Assembly: GCF_000372725.1 (NCBI RefSeq)
Contig: NW_005199684.1
Location: 544,030-608,029, forward strand
Origin: Emiliania huxleyi CCMP1516
Lineage: Eukaryota > Haptophyta > Isochrysidales > Noelaerhabdaceae
Direction of reading: 5' to 3'
DNA length: 64,000 bases
A program made the position numbers and the translations under genes. Positions 41,689 to 52,443 of this stretch are shown here, piece by piece. Below the pieces are notes generated by a model. That model had not been told where the DNA came from, searched no databases, and was given only the letters and a program-made list of their open reading frames with translations. Position 1 is the stretch's first letter, and each line of letters begins with the position of its first letter.

Positions 41689-41985
41689 CTATCCCTGCAT
41701 GGCGTGGCACAGGCGCGTCCTCATCCCCTCCTCCGCTTCCCCTTCCACCCGCTCAGAAATCCGCTCTAGGATGGCGCTAACCACCTCTTCAGCCACTTTC
41801 GTAGCCGCAGGTCCGTCTTCCGGCTTCACGTGGAACAGTGTGCGAAATTTACCGCCGCACCCATGAGAGGCGGCTAGCGTGGGGAAGCGCTCCGTCCCGA
41901 GCGACTCGAGAGGGATCCCCACCGCTTGCCAGTGGCGCGTCACCTGTATCGCCCGCACAGGATAGCGTGCTTTCTCTTCTTTCAC
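41689..41985 (-). CDS. Short exon, unknown product
   Basis: A minus-strand frame with no ATG but protein-like composition: HWQAVGIPLESLGTERFPTL, GCGGKFRTLFHVKPEDGPAA and TKVAEEVVSAILERISERVE, stop at 41689-41691. A possible 3' splice site (GATACAG, complement near 41950) lies at its start, so it may be the last exon of a gene whose 5' part overlaps the promoter of the PqiA-like gene at 42122. No family is recognised. Confidence 0.35.
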   Translation of the reverse strand: MKEEKARYPVRAIQVTRHWQAVGIPLESLGTERFPTLAASHGCGGKFRTLFHVKPEDGPAATKVAEEVVSAILERISERVEGEAEEGMRTRLCHAMQG

Positions 41986-42121
41986 CAGTGTGCTGTGAGA
42001 GAGGCTTGTCTCTTAAGAATTCTTTCACCAAGGCTCCTCTCCGTCCTCATCGCCACTGCCGCTGCAGCCGCCGCCACCGTCGTCACCGCCAAACATACGC
42101 TTGCGCGCTTGTTGGCTCGCC

Positions 42122-45100
42122 ATGCCCAGCTTAGAGGCCGAGAAGGCTGCGCGGGCCTTCGGCAGCACCGCTCGCATCTCGGCAGTCCCCAAATCGCACC
42201 GCAAACCCTTCTACGCTAGAAAGAACTCTCTCGGCTGCGCCTACTCGGTAACGGTGTGCGTGCTCGTCTCGACGACGATCGTGATCAACCACCTCATCTT
42301 CGGATTCTCGCAGCTGGCTGGCGCCGACATGGCGCGCCTCCCGTCCCGCGCTGCTGCCGCGTCGCCGCGGCGCTGCCCTCGCCCGCGTCGCGTGCCGGAT
42401 CGTGACGCCGCCGCCCGGCCCTCCCGCCGCACAGATCGAGGGTGGGAACAAGGCGTCGACCAACCCGGACTACTGGGACCCGGACGCCGGGCTGTTCAAG
42501 GCGGTCTTCGACGTGGGGCTCACCTTCAACGCGACGAGTCAAGACGCGGTCGAGCTGCAGGCCTTTGCGTACAGCCAGCTCTGCCAGCACACGCCCTACT
42601 ACCCGGAGATCGACTGCGAGCTGCAGTCGGACCAGATGTCGGTGTGCGTGGTCCTCAAGTGCAAGCAGTTCCAGATGTCCAAGCAGGCGGTGCAGATGTC
42701 CTACATGTACTCGATCTGGGAGCTCTGGGAGATGAAGACGGTGCGGAGAGGGGAGAGGAGAGGAGAGCGCGTGCACGGACCGGCGCCGCGGCACGCTCTC
42801 GGCAGAAGAGGGTGCCCAACAGTCGCGGCGGCGCCGTCTCGCTCACCCACGTGATCTCCACCCTCGCAGATTGAGCCGCTGCCCGGGGAGCCCGCCGAGT
42901 CCATCTCGACGGCCAACGTGACCAAGGAGTACGGCAAGCCGGGCGCCGTGGTCCTCTTTGGCTTCTCGTTCGTCTGGCCGCACGTGAAGCTCGCGCTGCT
43001 GCACCTCTTCTTCTACCTCCCGATGACGAGCAGGGGCCGCCGCAACGGCAACTACTGGCTCGCCGTCTTTGGCAAGTGGTCCTTCACCGACGTGCTCGTC
43101 ATGTCTGCGCTCGTCGGCGTCTTCCACCTCACGCTCGACACGACGGCGTCGGAGGTGTGGGACTCGGCGGGGCCGGACCTGATCGAGACGTGCGGCGGGA
43201 CCTGCGGAACGTTCATGCACGAAAAGACGCACCCCTTCGAGGGGATCGGCCAGGCGATCGAGGCCAAGCTGCCGCCGCTGCAAAAGTTCAACGACTGGAA
43301 CCGCGAGCAGCAGGACAAGATGGACGCGGCTTGGGACGAGTTCGTGACGAAGCAGAAGGAGAAGATGGACAGCGCGTGGGACAACGTCTTCCACCACGGC
43401 CAGGCTCCGTCGGCCGACTTCTCCTGCTCCTGCGCCTGGACGGCGAACTTCGCCTGCCCGGACGCGCCAATGCCGGGCAACAAGGGCTACGCCCAGAAAG
43501 ACAACTCGGCGTGCTACGCGTACTGCTGCCCGGAGGACGGCGCGGCGAGCCAGCCGTCGACCGGCCTCGCCAGCCGGATCCCAAAGGTGACGACTGCGTG
43601 GGACAACTTTGTGGACAGCATGAAGGCTCAGCCCGCCTCGCCCGCCCCCCCCCAGCCCACGCAGCGTGCCTCGATCCCTCCGCTCCTCCTGCCCGCGCCA
43701 TCTCGCCTGCGCTCCCCTCTCGCCTCCGCTCCCCTCTCACCTCTGCCCCCCCTCTCTCCGCCCCCCTCACCCGCCCCCCTCACCCGCCCCCCTCACCCGC
43801 CCCCCTCACCCGCCCCCACAGGCGGAGATGGCAAAGGACCCTGCCGACCGGATGGGGCAAGCCGCGTGTGCCAGCGGCTGCGCCAACCTCGGCAAGGTGA
43901 TCGGCGAGGCGCTCGACGCGGTGCACCCCGACCTCGTCTCGACGCTGCACGCCGGCGTGCAGATGGAGGGGATGGTCGCCATGTACTCCTTCTGCATCGC
44001 TGTCATGCTCTCGCTCATCGTCTCGATCGTGGTCGAGCGGCTCGAGGGGCGCGGCGAGGGGGTCGTCGACCATCACGCCGAGGCGCAGACTCGCCGCCCG
44101 CCGCCCCGCGCCCGTGCGCGCCCACCGCGCCCCTCTGAGCCACGCCTCGCCTGTGCTTCGTTGCCGCAGGGCTGGGACGGGTACGACTCCGGCGAGGAGG
44201 AGTCGGACGACGACGACGCGTTCGACGAGGACGCGGCCGGCTTCCGTGGGCGCGGCGTGCCGACTCCGCCACCGAGCCCGCCGGCGGAGGGGGCGGGCGG
44301 GGAGGCGGAGGGGGGGGTGCGGCAGGTGGCGCCGCTGGGGCACGTGTCGGTCGAGGTCGACACGCCGGGCGACGAGGCGGGCTCGTCGTCCGCCGCGCCC
44401 GCCGCCGCGCTCGACGCCGGGACGGCGACGAGGACGCCGATCCCCGAGACGCCGAGCGGACTCCGGAGGCGGTTGGCCGGCTCGGTCCACTTTTTGGAGG
44501 AGAAGACCAAGACGGCCGTCGGGATCTTCTCTCCGGCGAAGGACACGCGCACGCCGCGCGAGATCCGGATAGAGCGCAAGATCAAGAGGCAGATGACGGT
44601 GCTGGGCGGCGCCAAGCCCTTCCCGGTGACGCGCGAGTGGGCGTGGCACTCCACCATCTGCCTCCTCACCAGCGCGATGCTCGCGTACGGCATGTTCACG
44701 CCCTGCTTCACGCGCGAGGTGACCGGCTCGGTGCCCGCGCTGCTCAAGGACACCGGCTTCGACTTTGACGAGGAGTACTCGATCTGGTCGCTCTCGGGCA
44801 TCATCTACGAGCTCGGCGGCTTCAACCGCGCGCTCATGTACACGACGTACCTCGTCTTTTGCGTCATCGGGCCGGCGGTGCGCTGCAGCACGCAGCTGAT
44901 GCTGCTGCTGCTGCCGTTGCCCACCAAGGTGTTGCGCATGCTGCACGAGCTCTCCCGCAACGCCTCCATCTTTTACGCGCTCGAGGTGCTGCTCGTGGCC
45001 GTGCCGCTGCTCAACGTCACCTTCGGCCCCGTGTCGAAGAACCTGCTGACCGTCGAAAACTCGCCCGGCCTGTGCGGGCCGCTCGGCGAGAGGTACGGCC

Positions 45101-45324
45101 AGGAGACGTGCCTCATGCTGGACGTGCGCCTCGCGAAAGGGTACTGGATCATCTGCGCGCACGTCGCCCTCTTCCTCTACTCGGGCTTCGACGGCTCGCC
45201 GACTCACAAGTACTGCCAGCACGAGCTACACCGCTCCGACTGCCCGCCCTTCCCGTGCTGTTCCAAGCAGCAGCAGGACAGCCCGCCGTCAGCACGGTCC
45301 GCGCGGCAGCCCACGATGCATTAG
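42122..45324 (+). CDS. PqiA/LetA-like multi-pass membrane protein, paralog 2
   Basis: ATG 42122 (MPSLEAEKAARAFGSTARIS). Same plan as paralog 1: TM helix (SVTVCVLVSTTIVINHLIFG), ectodomain, first PqiA-type module (YMYSIWELWEM; FSFVWPHVKLALLHLFFYLP; GKWSFTDVLVMSALVGVFHL), Cys-rich loop (FSCSCAWTANFACPDA, ACYAYCCPEDG), TM helix (VMLSLIVSIVVERLEGRGE), acidic linker, second module (YSIWSLSGIIYELGGFNRAL; LVFCVIGPAVRCSTQLMLLL; NASIFYALEVLLVAVPLLNV) and a Cys/His tail (HKYCQHELHRSDCPPFPCCS). Exons 42122-42331, 42435-42740, 42870-43625, 43822 to about 44052, and about 44170-45324. It lacks several introns of paralog 1 and has introns (42332-42434, 42741-42869) that paralog 1 lacks. Confidence 0.75.
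43768..43815. repeat. 11-bp tandem repeat in intron (CCCCCTCACCCG)
   Basis: About four units of CCCCCTCACCCG make up the pyrimidine-rich 3' part of intron 43626-43821, ending CCCCCACAG. Confidence 0.85.
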
Positions 45325-45786
45325 CGACGGATTGCTTCGTCGCACGTCGGACGTCGCCACTCTTCGCTCAAACCTCTGCTTTCGACTGCTTGACTTGTGT
45401 GTGACTTGTGTGTGACTTGTGACTTATTGTGTCGTGTGATGCGTGGTGTTGCGTACTGCTAAGCAAGATGAGTCAAATGATAAAAGCGCACACAGAAGAC
45501 ACATATTCCACAAGTGCCCCCCTGCTCCCTCAACACGAACAGGCTTCCGTTCCGAACCGACACCCGTCCCCCCCCGCCGGGGGCCCCGCCCACACCCCAC
45601 ATGCACATCCCCCCCCCCCCCCCCCCGCCGCCGCGCCCCCACCGCCGGGCCCGCAAGGCCCCGGGCACACGCGGACGCGCGCACACATTACAACGACATA
45701 GAGCGCGAGTTGTACCGCCTGCACGGCGGCGGCACAGACTCCCTCTGACAACTACACTCCCGACTGATACGTGAATCGTGAGGCCG
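45325..45786. other. No gene seen; contains a C17 run
   Basis: A convergent intergenic region. It has repeated TGTGTGACTTG words (45394-45422) and a C-rich patch with a run of about 17 C at 45611-45627. Open frames here are composition-driven. Confidence 0.5.
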
Positions 45787-47378
45787 TTATGCGGCGTGGA
45801 TCATTCTCAACAGCCGCCCACTCACCTCTTCGGTCACCCTCTGCATGTGCTCCTCCAGGAGGATGTGAGGGAAGAGGCTTCCGTCGCGCATTGCAGCCAA
45901 CTGAGCGTCGGCCGGAAGATCGCTCGGCACGCCGCAGAGTCGAGTCCAGCGCGCAAGCACCTCCGCCTCAATCATGCGAGCGAGCGCATCAAAATCGACC
46001 TGGGTGGGACTGCCGATCCGCAATGCCTAAAGGGGCACATGAGGGGTGGCCCCTCCTCGTAGCAGCAGGAGGCCGCGGGGCTGGGCAGGGGAAGCAAGGG
46101 GCAGGGGAGGCCCAGGGGACACAGAGCAAGCGGAGGCGGCGGCGAGAGCCTCGTGATCATTGACGACGAGGCGAACGCACGGCGCCAGCACGGCGACGCG
46201 CACCGAACCTAGCAAGTCTTCGGCGTGCCGCCGTGCCGCCGCCGCTTCCGTCTCAGCCGCCACCGCGGCGGCTGCCGCCTGCGCCTCCGCCTCCGCTCGC
46301 CGCACGGCCTTATGCACTTCTATCTCCAGCTCAGCCTCGTGCCGCTTTTGCAGCGATGCGACCTGCGCGACGTGCTCGGCTTCAATCGCCGCCTTGGTGG
46401 TGGCGAGCTCGAGGATCCTGTCCTTGCTTTGGGCCTCCAGCCGCGCCCTTGCCTCGCTCGCCTCGCCCAGCGCGCGGGCAGCCTGGTCGGCCTCCTCACG
46501 TGCGGAGAGCACCTCGGAAGCTGTGCGCTCGCGCTCCTCCTCGCTGCGGCGCAGCCGCTCCTCCGTCTCGACGAGGGAAGCCGCCAAGCGCTCGAGATCG
46601 CAGCTGACTGCGTGCTCTTGCGCTCGCCGCGCCTCTTCTGCCGCCCTCTTGGCCTGCTCGTGCTCCTCACGCGACGCCCGCCCGTGAGCACCTGAGCTTT
46701 GGAGCGCAAGCTGCAGGCGCGAGGACTTGCCTTCCGACGCTACCAGGCGCTGCCGGAGCTCCGCTTCCCTGGCCGCATGCTTTGTCTCAAGCAGCTCTGC
46801 CCGCGCAAACAGCGAAGCCACCTGTTCTCGTAGGTCTGAGGCCTCGGCCTTTGCCGCCGCCAGCTCCTGTGCCGCCTTTGCCGAATGCCGGCGCGTCAGC
46901 TCTGGCCGGCTTGGAGACGCCTCTGCTGGCCGCTGAGCGCCGCCCCTCACGTCCTCCGCCTGAAGGGTCGACAGCACACGGTGAATTGAATTGGTGAAGG
47001 TGATAGGACGGGGGCGGGAGGAGAGCAGTCCTGCGCTTGATACAGCATGGCGAGGGCTTGGCCCCTCTCCTCCTGCGCTGCCCGCAGCGCGCGGTTGCTC
47101 CTCTGCAGCTTGGTCGAGAGCAGTGCGCAGCGCTCGCACTCCGCTTGCCGCGAAGCGCACTTGAACTGAGCGCCTCGCACCGTGGGGCTCGCTCGCTGTC
47201 GGCACGCTCCCGCTGTCTGAGCACGGACCATGGAGTGCGGCGATGGCTGCGTGCGAACGAGGCTTTCCGCTGAGGCGGTCATTGCATGCTGCTTGACTGG
47301 CAGCGCACAGGAGGAGGGCCACGCTGCAGGCCGCTGCTCCGCCAGCGGCAGGCGAGTAAGGCGCTCAGCGGAGCGCAT
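45787..47378 (-). CDS. Long coiled-coil protein, 463 aa, three exons
   Basis: Exons 47037-47378, 46150-46959 and 45787-46026 join in one frame from ATG 47378 (MRSAERLTRLPLAEQRPAAW); ATG 47282 is an alternative. The exon-1 end (CERCALLSTKLQRSNRALRA) and most of exon 2 are heptad-rich (LAAAKAEASDLREQVASLFA, RLRRSEEERERTASEVLSAR, RILELATTKAAIEAEHVAQV), a coiled coil of about 230 residues. Exon 3 is a compact helical end (QVDFDALARMIEAEVLARWT). The product is probably structural or cytoskeletal; no specific family is recognised. Intron 46960-47036 begins GCGCAGGAC and exon 2 begins GCGGAGGAC. Intron 46027-46149 begins with a stretch encoding ALAAAS where exon 3 begins ALRIGS. Both have GC donors. 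Confidence 0.6.
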
Positions 47379-48109
47379 TGGGCATGTGGGGGGGCCCAGC
47401 GGGAGGGGGGGGCGTGTGGAGTTCGTTTCAGACACAAAACAACAAACCCAGGCCCGGGCTCTCTAGCCCGCAACCCGACCCCGATCATCTGGCCCACTGG
47501 GTGCGCTTCTTAGCTCCCCGGCCCTGGGTGTGAGGTTACCGACTGCACTCCAAGTGCTCCAAGTGCTCCGCCTGATTAACATCTTCTTGGGCACATGCCT
47601 GGCGCGCCTGTTAAACAAGCGCACGCACTCTCGCCAGTGGGTCCATTGACCACACGCCGTACGGCACCTCCCACGCGTCCACCCACTCGCACTACACCTT
47701 CCACTCCGCGCCGGAAGTGTCGGGGCGGCCATCTGGATGGCGCGCTGCCCGGAGGGTAGTCGAGGCGGGTATAGGGGTGTTGGGTGGGGGAGCGCGCATG
47801 AAACGTGCCAACAAAATGAAACGCCAAAAAGCCGCCGCCACTCACCCAACCCACCGGCTAGGAATTCCATCCATCCATAGATAAGGAGAGGGTACAGCTG
47901 GGGTACAGGTGGGTTAAGATCTCCGTTAGCGGGAGATCGGCGGGAGCTGCGGGACGTTTTACATAGGGAGGTGCATGCAATCGGACTGAAGACTGTCTTG
48001 TAAGCGTCGGAGGGGAACGCGAAGAGAGAGATGTGTTTTTCCTTTTTTACCTTGCTTAGCGTGCTATATACATTATATGAGCGACAACGAGATATGCGGC
48101 TAACGAGGA
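47379..48109. other. No gene seen
   Basis: Moderate-GC intergenic sequence with a CCAT repeat (CCATCCATCCATAG near 47868) and no recognisable coding frame on either strand. Confidence 0.5.
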
Positions 48110-48640
48110 TGGCGATGGCGACTAGGATGGCGAGTACCATGCGCTGGACGCCCTCAAGATCAACGCGGTGCTGAAACAGCTCATCCACAACAACCGCATC
48201 GGCAACAACGGAGAGAGCCAAGGCGCTGGCCTCCGCTCTTTGCGTCGACGAGGTGCTGACCAATCAACATCAGCGAGAACATCATCGCGCGGTGCCGAGC
48301 AGGGCGCCAAGGCGATCGGCACAAGGCACTCTCGCGGTCAACGGGGTGCTGATCGACCTCCGTCTCGGCTACTGCAAGATTTGCGATGAGGGCTGCACGG
48401 CGCTGGCCAAAGCCCTTGGCATGGAGGGGACAGCGCCGCAGCTCGAGAAGCTCACTCTCCACGGTAACCTAAGACGGTAACCAACGCGATCTGGTGGCCG
48501 TTTGTAAGGAGCGCGGCATCGACTTTGAGACACTTCCGCGATACGCGATTGGGAAATGGATGACGAGATCGCAGAGTAGGACCTGCGTAGCAGCAAGCAA
48601 GGAGCAGCCCATCCCTTATGTGGACTCCCGCGAGGGCGGC
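48110..48640 (+). pseudogene. Decayed leucine-rich-repeat (RNI-type) gene
   Basis: Fragments in different frames match ribonuclease-inhibitor-type LRRs: ALKINAVLKQLIHNNRIGNN, then SAKALASALCVDEVLTN, then LAVNGVLIDLRLGYCKICDE followed by GCTALAKALGMEGTAPQLEK and LTLHGN, and finally LVAVCKERGIDFETLPRYA, a typical closing segment. At least three frame changes separate them and there is no start. It is a remnant of a host LRR protein rather than an active gene, unless very short introns explain the shifts. Confidence 0.6.
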
Positions 48641-48654
48641 GAGGCGAGACCCAG

Positions 48655-48698
48655 CCCCCCCTCTCCTTTTCTCCCATTTTAAGCTAAAAGTACCTACA
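48655..48698 (+). repeat. Dispersed repeat family A, partial copy
   Basis: CCCCCCCTCTCCTTTTCTCC then TTTTAAGCTAAAAGTACCTA matches the pyrimidine tract and AAGCTAAAAGTAC part of the copies at 1573 and 36285. Confidence 0.65.
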
Positions 48699-49037
48699 AA
48701 TGAGGTACACCATGGCGGGAGCCGGCCTGAGAGACGAAGGCGTTCATGGACGGCCGCTGCCAGGCATGCGCTACTGCAGTCTGGTGGCCTGCACGGGGCC
48801 TGCTGCGGTCGATGGCGCCAGTGCAGTGGGGGGCGGGGGGAGGACACTCGGCTTTCTGCTGAGGATATATCCCTGTAGTTCCTATCGTGTCTGTGGTGTG
48901 TGCAGCGCCCTCGCAGCGGGTGAGCAGCCCACACACCCACACAGCAGAGGTGGAGGTGCGAAAAAATGATCAGATTAAAGCCATGGATAAAAAGAGTAAT
49001 CGCTGTCATCTCTGTGGGGACAGCGAGCGCTCCCGGT

Positions 49038-49562
49038 CCTCGCTTAGGGGACCCCTAGGCTTAAAAGGGTGGGCCCTGGGGCGCCTGCGGCTTAAACGGC
49101 TTAAAGCGGGCCATGGCCCATTTTAAGGCTGCCTGGGCCGCCGATTCCTTAAACGGTCTTAAACGCTTAAACGGTTCGGGAGAGCTCCCGAGGTCGATGG
49201 TCCGGGAGGCTCCCGGTAGACGCCGGAGGCCGGGAAGCTGGCTAGTCAGCTGGCACGCGCCCCCTATGCGAGTATGGCTCCTGCCAGTGCACCAGACTTA
49301 CAGATGTCTTCAGAGGCGGACTTGTGCCTAATAACGGCAGTCTGTGTTGGAGAAAACGGCGCGGAACCCAGCGACGCATGCCGGCGAGGCCGATTTTCTT
49401 AAACGGTCTTAAAAGAGGGACCCCCCGTGCCTGCAATCTCTTAAATGGCAAGTTAAGCCCCCAAATCTCCTCGTTTCTTAAAAGGTCAAAAATTCCGGCC
49501 CTCAGAACCCTAGCGCCTACACCGGTCACCGCCTAGGCGCTAGGGGTCCCCTAAGAGGCTAG
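49038..49562. mobile_element. ~525-bp element with inverted palindromic ends (MITE-like)
   Basis: The left end CTTAGGGGACCCCTAG (near 49043) and right end CTAGGGGTCCCCTAAG (near 49540) are reverse complements and each is itself near-palindromic. The interior is rich in the word CTTAAACGG in both strands (for example 49095, 49145-49175, 49400) and is less GC-biased. It encodes nothing recognisable. A non-autonomous DNA element is the simplest reading. Confidence 0.5.
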
Positions 49563-49724
49563 AGGGTCCTCCGGTCCTGTCCCGCGCCAACGGCAACGCG
49601 CTCACCGCAGCCTCGCTCTACCAGCAGCACTGTATGCCTCCGGGTAGGAGTTAGTAAGAGCCACATACAACGAAATAAGAGAAAGACACCTAGGGCTGTC
49701 GCGGCAACCAGTGCAAATCTCGCC

Positions 49725-51076
49725 TCACCGGAGCACGGTCCCAAAGAGCACTATGAAGAAGAAGAGGACGAGGAACGACTTGATGATCAGGGAGCGGTTG
49801 CCCGAGATGTGCTTTTGGAACTTTTTGATCTGTATGTGCGCCTGCTCGACGTTGGTCGCCGCCACCTCGGTGTCGAGGTCGATCCGGCGCACCTGAGGCG
49901 AGAGGGCGGGCCGGCGCGCTCGCCCCAGAGGCGGCAAGGGGGGGGGGGGGGGGGGGCGATCCCGAAAGCCCGAAACGCGGGAGGGTGGGCGCAGAGGTGG
50001 CGGAAGGGGGCGCGCGCGCCATCTCTCCCTGCTCCGAGACGAGGGAGGTGAACTTTTGGAACATGGTCCCCAGCTCCGCGAGCGTGGACTGCATCTGCGA
50101 CATCTCCTCCTGGCGGTGCTGGCGCGAGCGCGGCGTCCAAAAGGCCTGCGCCTGCTGCCCGCCGCTGCCCGGCGCGCCGCCGCTGAAGCCGCCCATGTCG
50201 ATCGCGACCGCCGACCCCGGCGCCTCGCCGCAGCCGCCGAAGCCGCCGTCGCCGCACGCCGCCGCCGGCACGGGCGTCGCATACGCCGGGTGCGGCCGGC
50301 GGCGCTGCAGGACAGAGGCTCCGTTGCCGGGCGTGGCGAAGGCGGCGCCGCTGAAGGAGCCGCCGAAGCCGCCGGCGCCGCCGCTCCCTCCCAGCGGCCC
50401 GCTCGGCGTGCGGCTGCTCCCCGCCCCTCCCCCTCCACACCGGCCGGCCGGCGTGGGCGTCGCCGCGACGCCGACGCCGATCTTCTCGGCGCGCGCCTCC
50501 TTGGCGGAGAGGATGGCCTCGCGCGTCTGGAGCGCGTGCTGGAAGCCCTCGCTGCCGCGCTGCAGCCCCCCCTTTAGGTACGAGAGGACCGCCTCGGCAT
50601 GCGCCGCAAACTGCGCGCCGGCGGGCCGGCCGCTGCGCGCGAGCGCCTCGATGCTGCCGCTGACGCGGCCGAGGTGCTGCTTGATCAGGCCCGAGATCTC
50701 GGCGATTTCAAGCGCCGGGTCGTCGAAGAGGCTCGTCTTGCTCGCCTGCGCCGCGGCGGGAGGAGCGATCCGCTGAGCGGTGGCGGTGACGAGCTTTGTG
50801 CAGCGAGCGCGCCAGCTTGCTGAGGCGCACGACGCGGCCATCGAGCTCGTGAAGCGCCTAGTGTAAACGAGCTCGGTGGTGTTGGGAGGGCGACTCGGCG
50901 GTGCTGCAGAGTCGGCGCGGCTCCTGCCCGACGCGTGAGCTCGAGGCGCCAAAGGCGGTGCGCTGCGGACGAGGCCTGGACGAGGGTGGGCGGCCGCGCT
51001 GCTGGCAACGAACGTCGGCGATGCCGAAAAACTCGGCGGTGCGGTCCGTTCGAGCGGGGCTGCTGCTGCCTTGCAT
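49725..51076 (-). CDS. STX5: Syntaxin-5 / Sed5-like Qa-SNARE
   Basis: ATG 51076 gives MQGSSSPARTDRTAEFFGIA, the DRTxEF N-peptide that binds the Sly1/SM protein in Sed5 proteins. Later exons encode ALHELDGRVVRLSKLARSLH, then ASKTSLFDDPALEIAEISGL (family KSLFDDxAxEIxEL), the Habc-like helices and a Gly/Pro linker with AIDMGG. The SNARE motif spans an intron: EEMSQMQSTLAELGTMFQKF, EQGEM|VRRIDLDTEVAATNVEQA (intron 49893-50019, GC donor), then the TM anchor SFLVLFFFIVLFGTVLR. It would drive ER-Golgi and intra-Golgi fusion. Exons: last 49725-49892, preceding one from 50020 upward. The N-terminal exon junctions between about 50850 and 51040 are not fully resolved. Confidence 0.85.
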
Positions 51077-51197
51077 TGCGACGATCTCGCGTGCCACCAC
51101 CACCCAAGCGGGATCAGAGTCTGGCGGCTTGTACGGCAGGCAGTGCAGAAGAATTTGCTGCCCCACTCGCACGTATTCTCGAGCCCACACACCTCTC

Positions 51198-51270
51198 CTT
51201 AAAATCCCTGTGTGGTGGCGGCGTGCCGTCCTCCCATCCCTCCCTTGGGTTGTCTGTTTTCTTTCTTTCT
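51198..51270 (-). repeat. Palindromic repeat family B, reverse copy plus purine flank
   Basis: TTAAAATCCCTGTGTGGTGG, CGGCGTGCCGTCCTCCCATC and then TGTCTGTTTTCTTTCTTTCT. A degenerate further copy of the flank is at 51330-51395. They lie upstream of the syntaxin gene. Confidence 0.85.
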
Positions 51271-51725
51271 TTTTTCGAGCCCACCTGTCCCCCTGATCGT
51301 CCTTCCAAAATCCTGCTCGTGCAGGTGGGGACCCTGTCCTCGTCCCATCCCTCGTTTGCCGTGTCTGTTTTCTTTCTTTCTTTCTTTTCTCGAGGTCTCT
51401 TGGAGCTCCGTGAAACCGCGTGCCCTGGGACCCAGCGCTGACTTCTGACTGTCGTTGCGGTCTATCCCTTTCTCGACTGTCTGAGCTTGTGCGTCTTGGG
51501 TCCGTGGTTGTGTTTTTGTGTGAACTTGTAATCGATGGCACGCTCGCCGGCGCCGCGGCGCGCCGACGCACATGAGGTGCGCCCTCTGCCCAACCCTCGT
51601 CCAGGCCTCGTCCCAAAGTCTGAGCAACCCTCGAGCTGGGTGACTCTCGTAACAGTTGTTCCCAAAATACGCCCGAGAGAGAGACTGCGAAGAGAGGTAT
51701 AGGAAGAGGCGGACGCCCAAGGAGC

Positions 51726-51762
51726 CCGTGGGCGACGGCTAGCACCACACTCCTCTCCCCAC
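51726..51762 (-). repeat. Palindromic repeat family B, reverse right half
   Basis: GTGGGCGACGGCTAGCACCA then CACTCCTCTCC. Its flank (GAAGAGGCGGACGCCCAAGG) also matches the flank of other copies, so the repeated unit is longer than the hairpin. Confidence 0.8.
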
Positions 51763-51959
51763 AGGCCCTTTTGATTTCTTCTTTCTTTCGGTGTGCCTTA
51801 TGTTAGTGCGAGGAGCACGCGCCACACAGTCCCCCTGTGTCGCGAGCTGTCTCTGGGGCTGCTGTGAGATAGTTGGTCTTGTTAAATTCTTTCTTTCGCT
51901 ATTCCTTCAGCGGCCTTTCTCTTTTGCCTGTGTTAGTGCACACTAACAGTGCGTGCCCC

Positions 51960-52105
51960 GAAAGAAAAGAAAGAAAGAAAACAGACAACCCAAGGGAGGG
52001 ATGGGAGGACGGCGCGCCGCCACCAGACAGGGATTTTAAGGAGAGGAGTGTGGTGCTAGCCGTCGCCCACCCTAACCCTTGGGCGTCTGCCTCTTTCTAA
52101 ATAAA
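51960..52105 (+). repeat. Palindromic repeat family B, most complete copy with both flanks
   Basis: Purine flank AAAGAAAGAAAACAGACAAC, hairpin GGGATGGGAGGACGGCGCGC through GATTTTAAGGAGAGGAGTGT to CCGTCGCCCACCC, right flank TAACCCTTGGGCGTCTGCCT CTTTC. It serves as the reference copy for the family. Confidence 0.9.
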
Positions 52106-52240
52106 TAAATAGAGCAGACAACCCCTGGTGGGATTAGGGCAGCAACCCGGCGGGCAGACCCCGCCCCGCTCGGAAGGCGTGCACCACACAGCACACAGAC
52201 TTATCTAGGCACTGCACGGCTCCTCGGGATTTCTGGGGAG

Positions 52241-52443
<203 letters not shown>

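Noticed and set aside
43780-45222. 480-codon minus-strand ORF over PqiA-like paralog 2
   Set aside because: Antisense shadow; the plus strand encodes the conserved membrane segments shared with paralog 1.
36118-49562. Search for retroelement or virus-like genes
   Set aside because: No reverse transcriptase, integrase, protease or capsid-like frame was recognised; the elements here are short inverted-repeat types.
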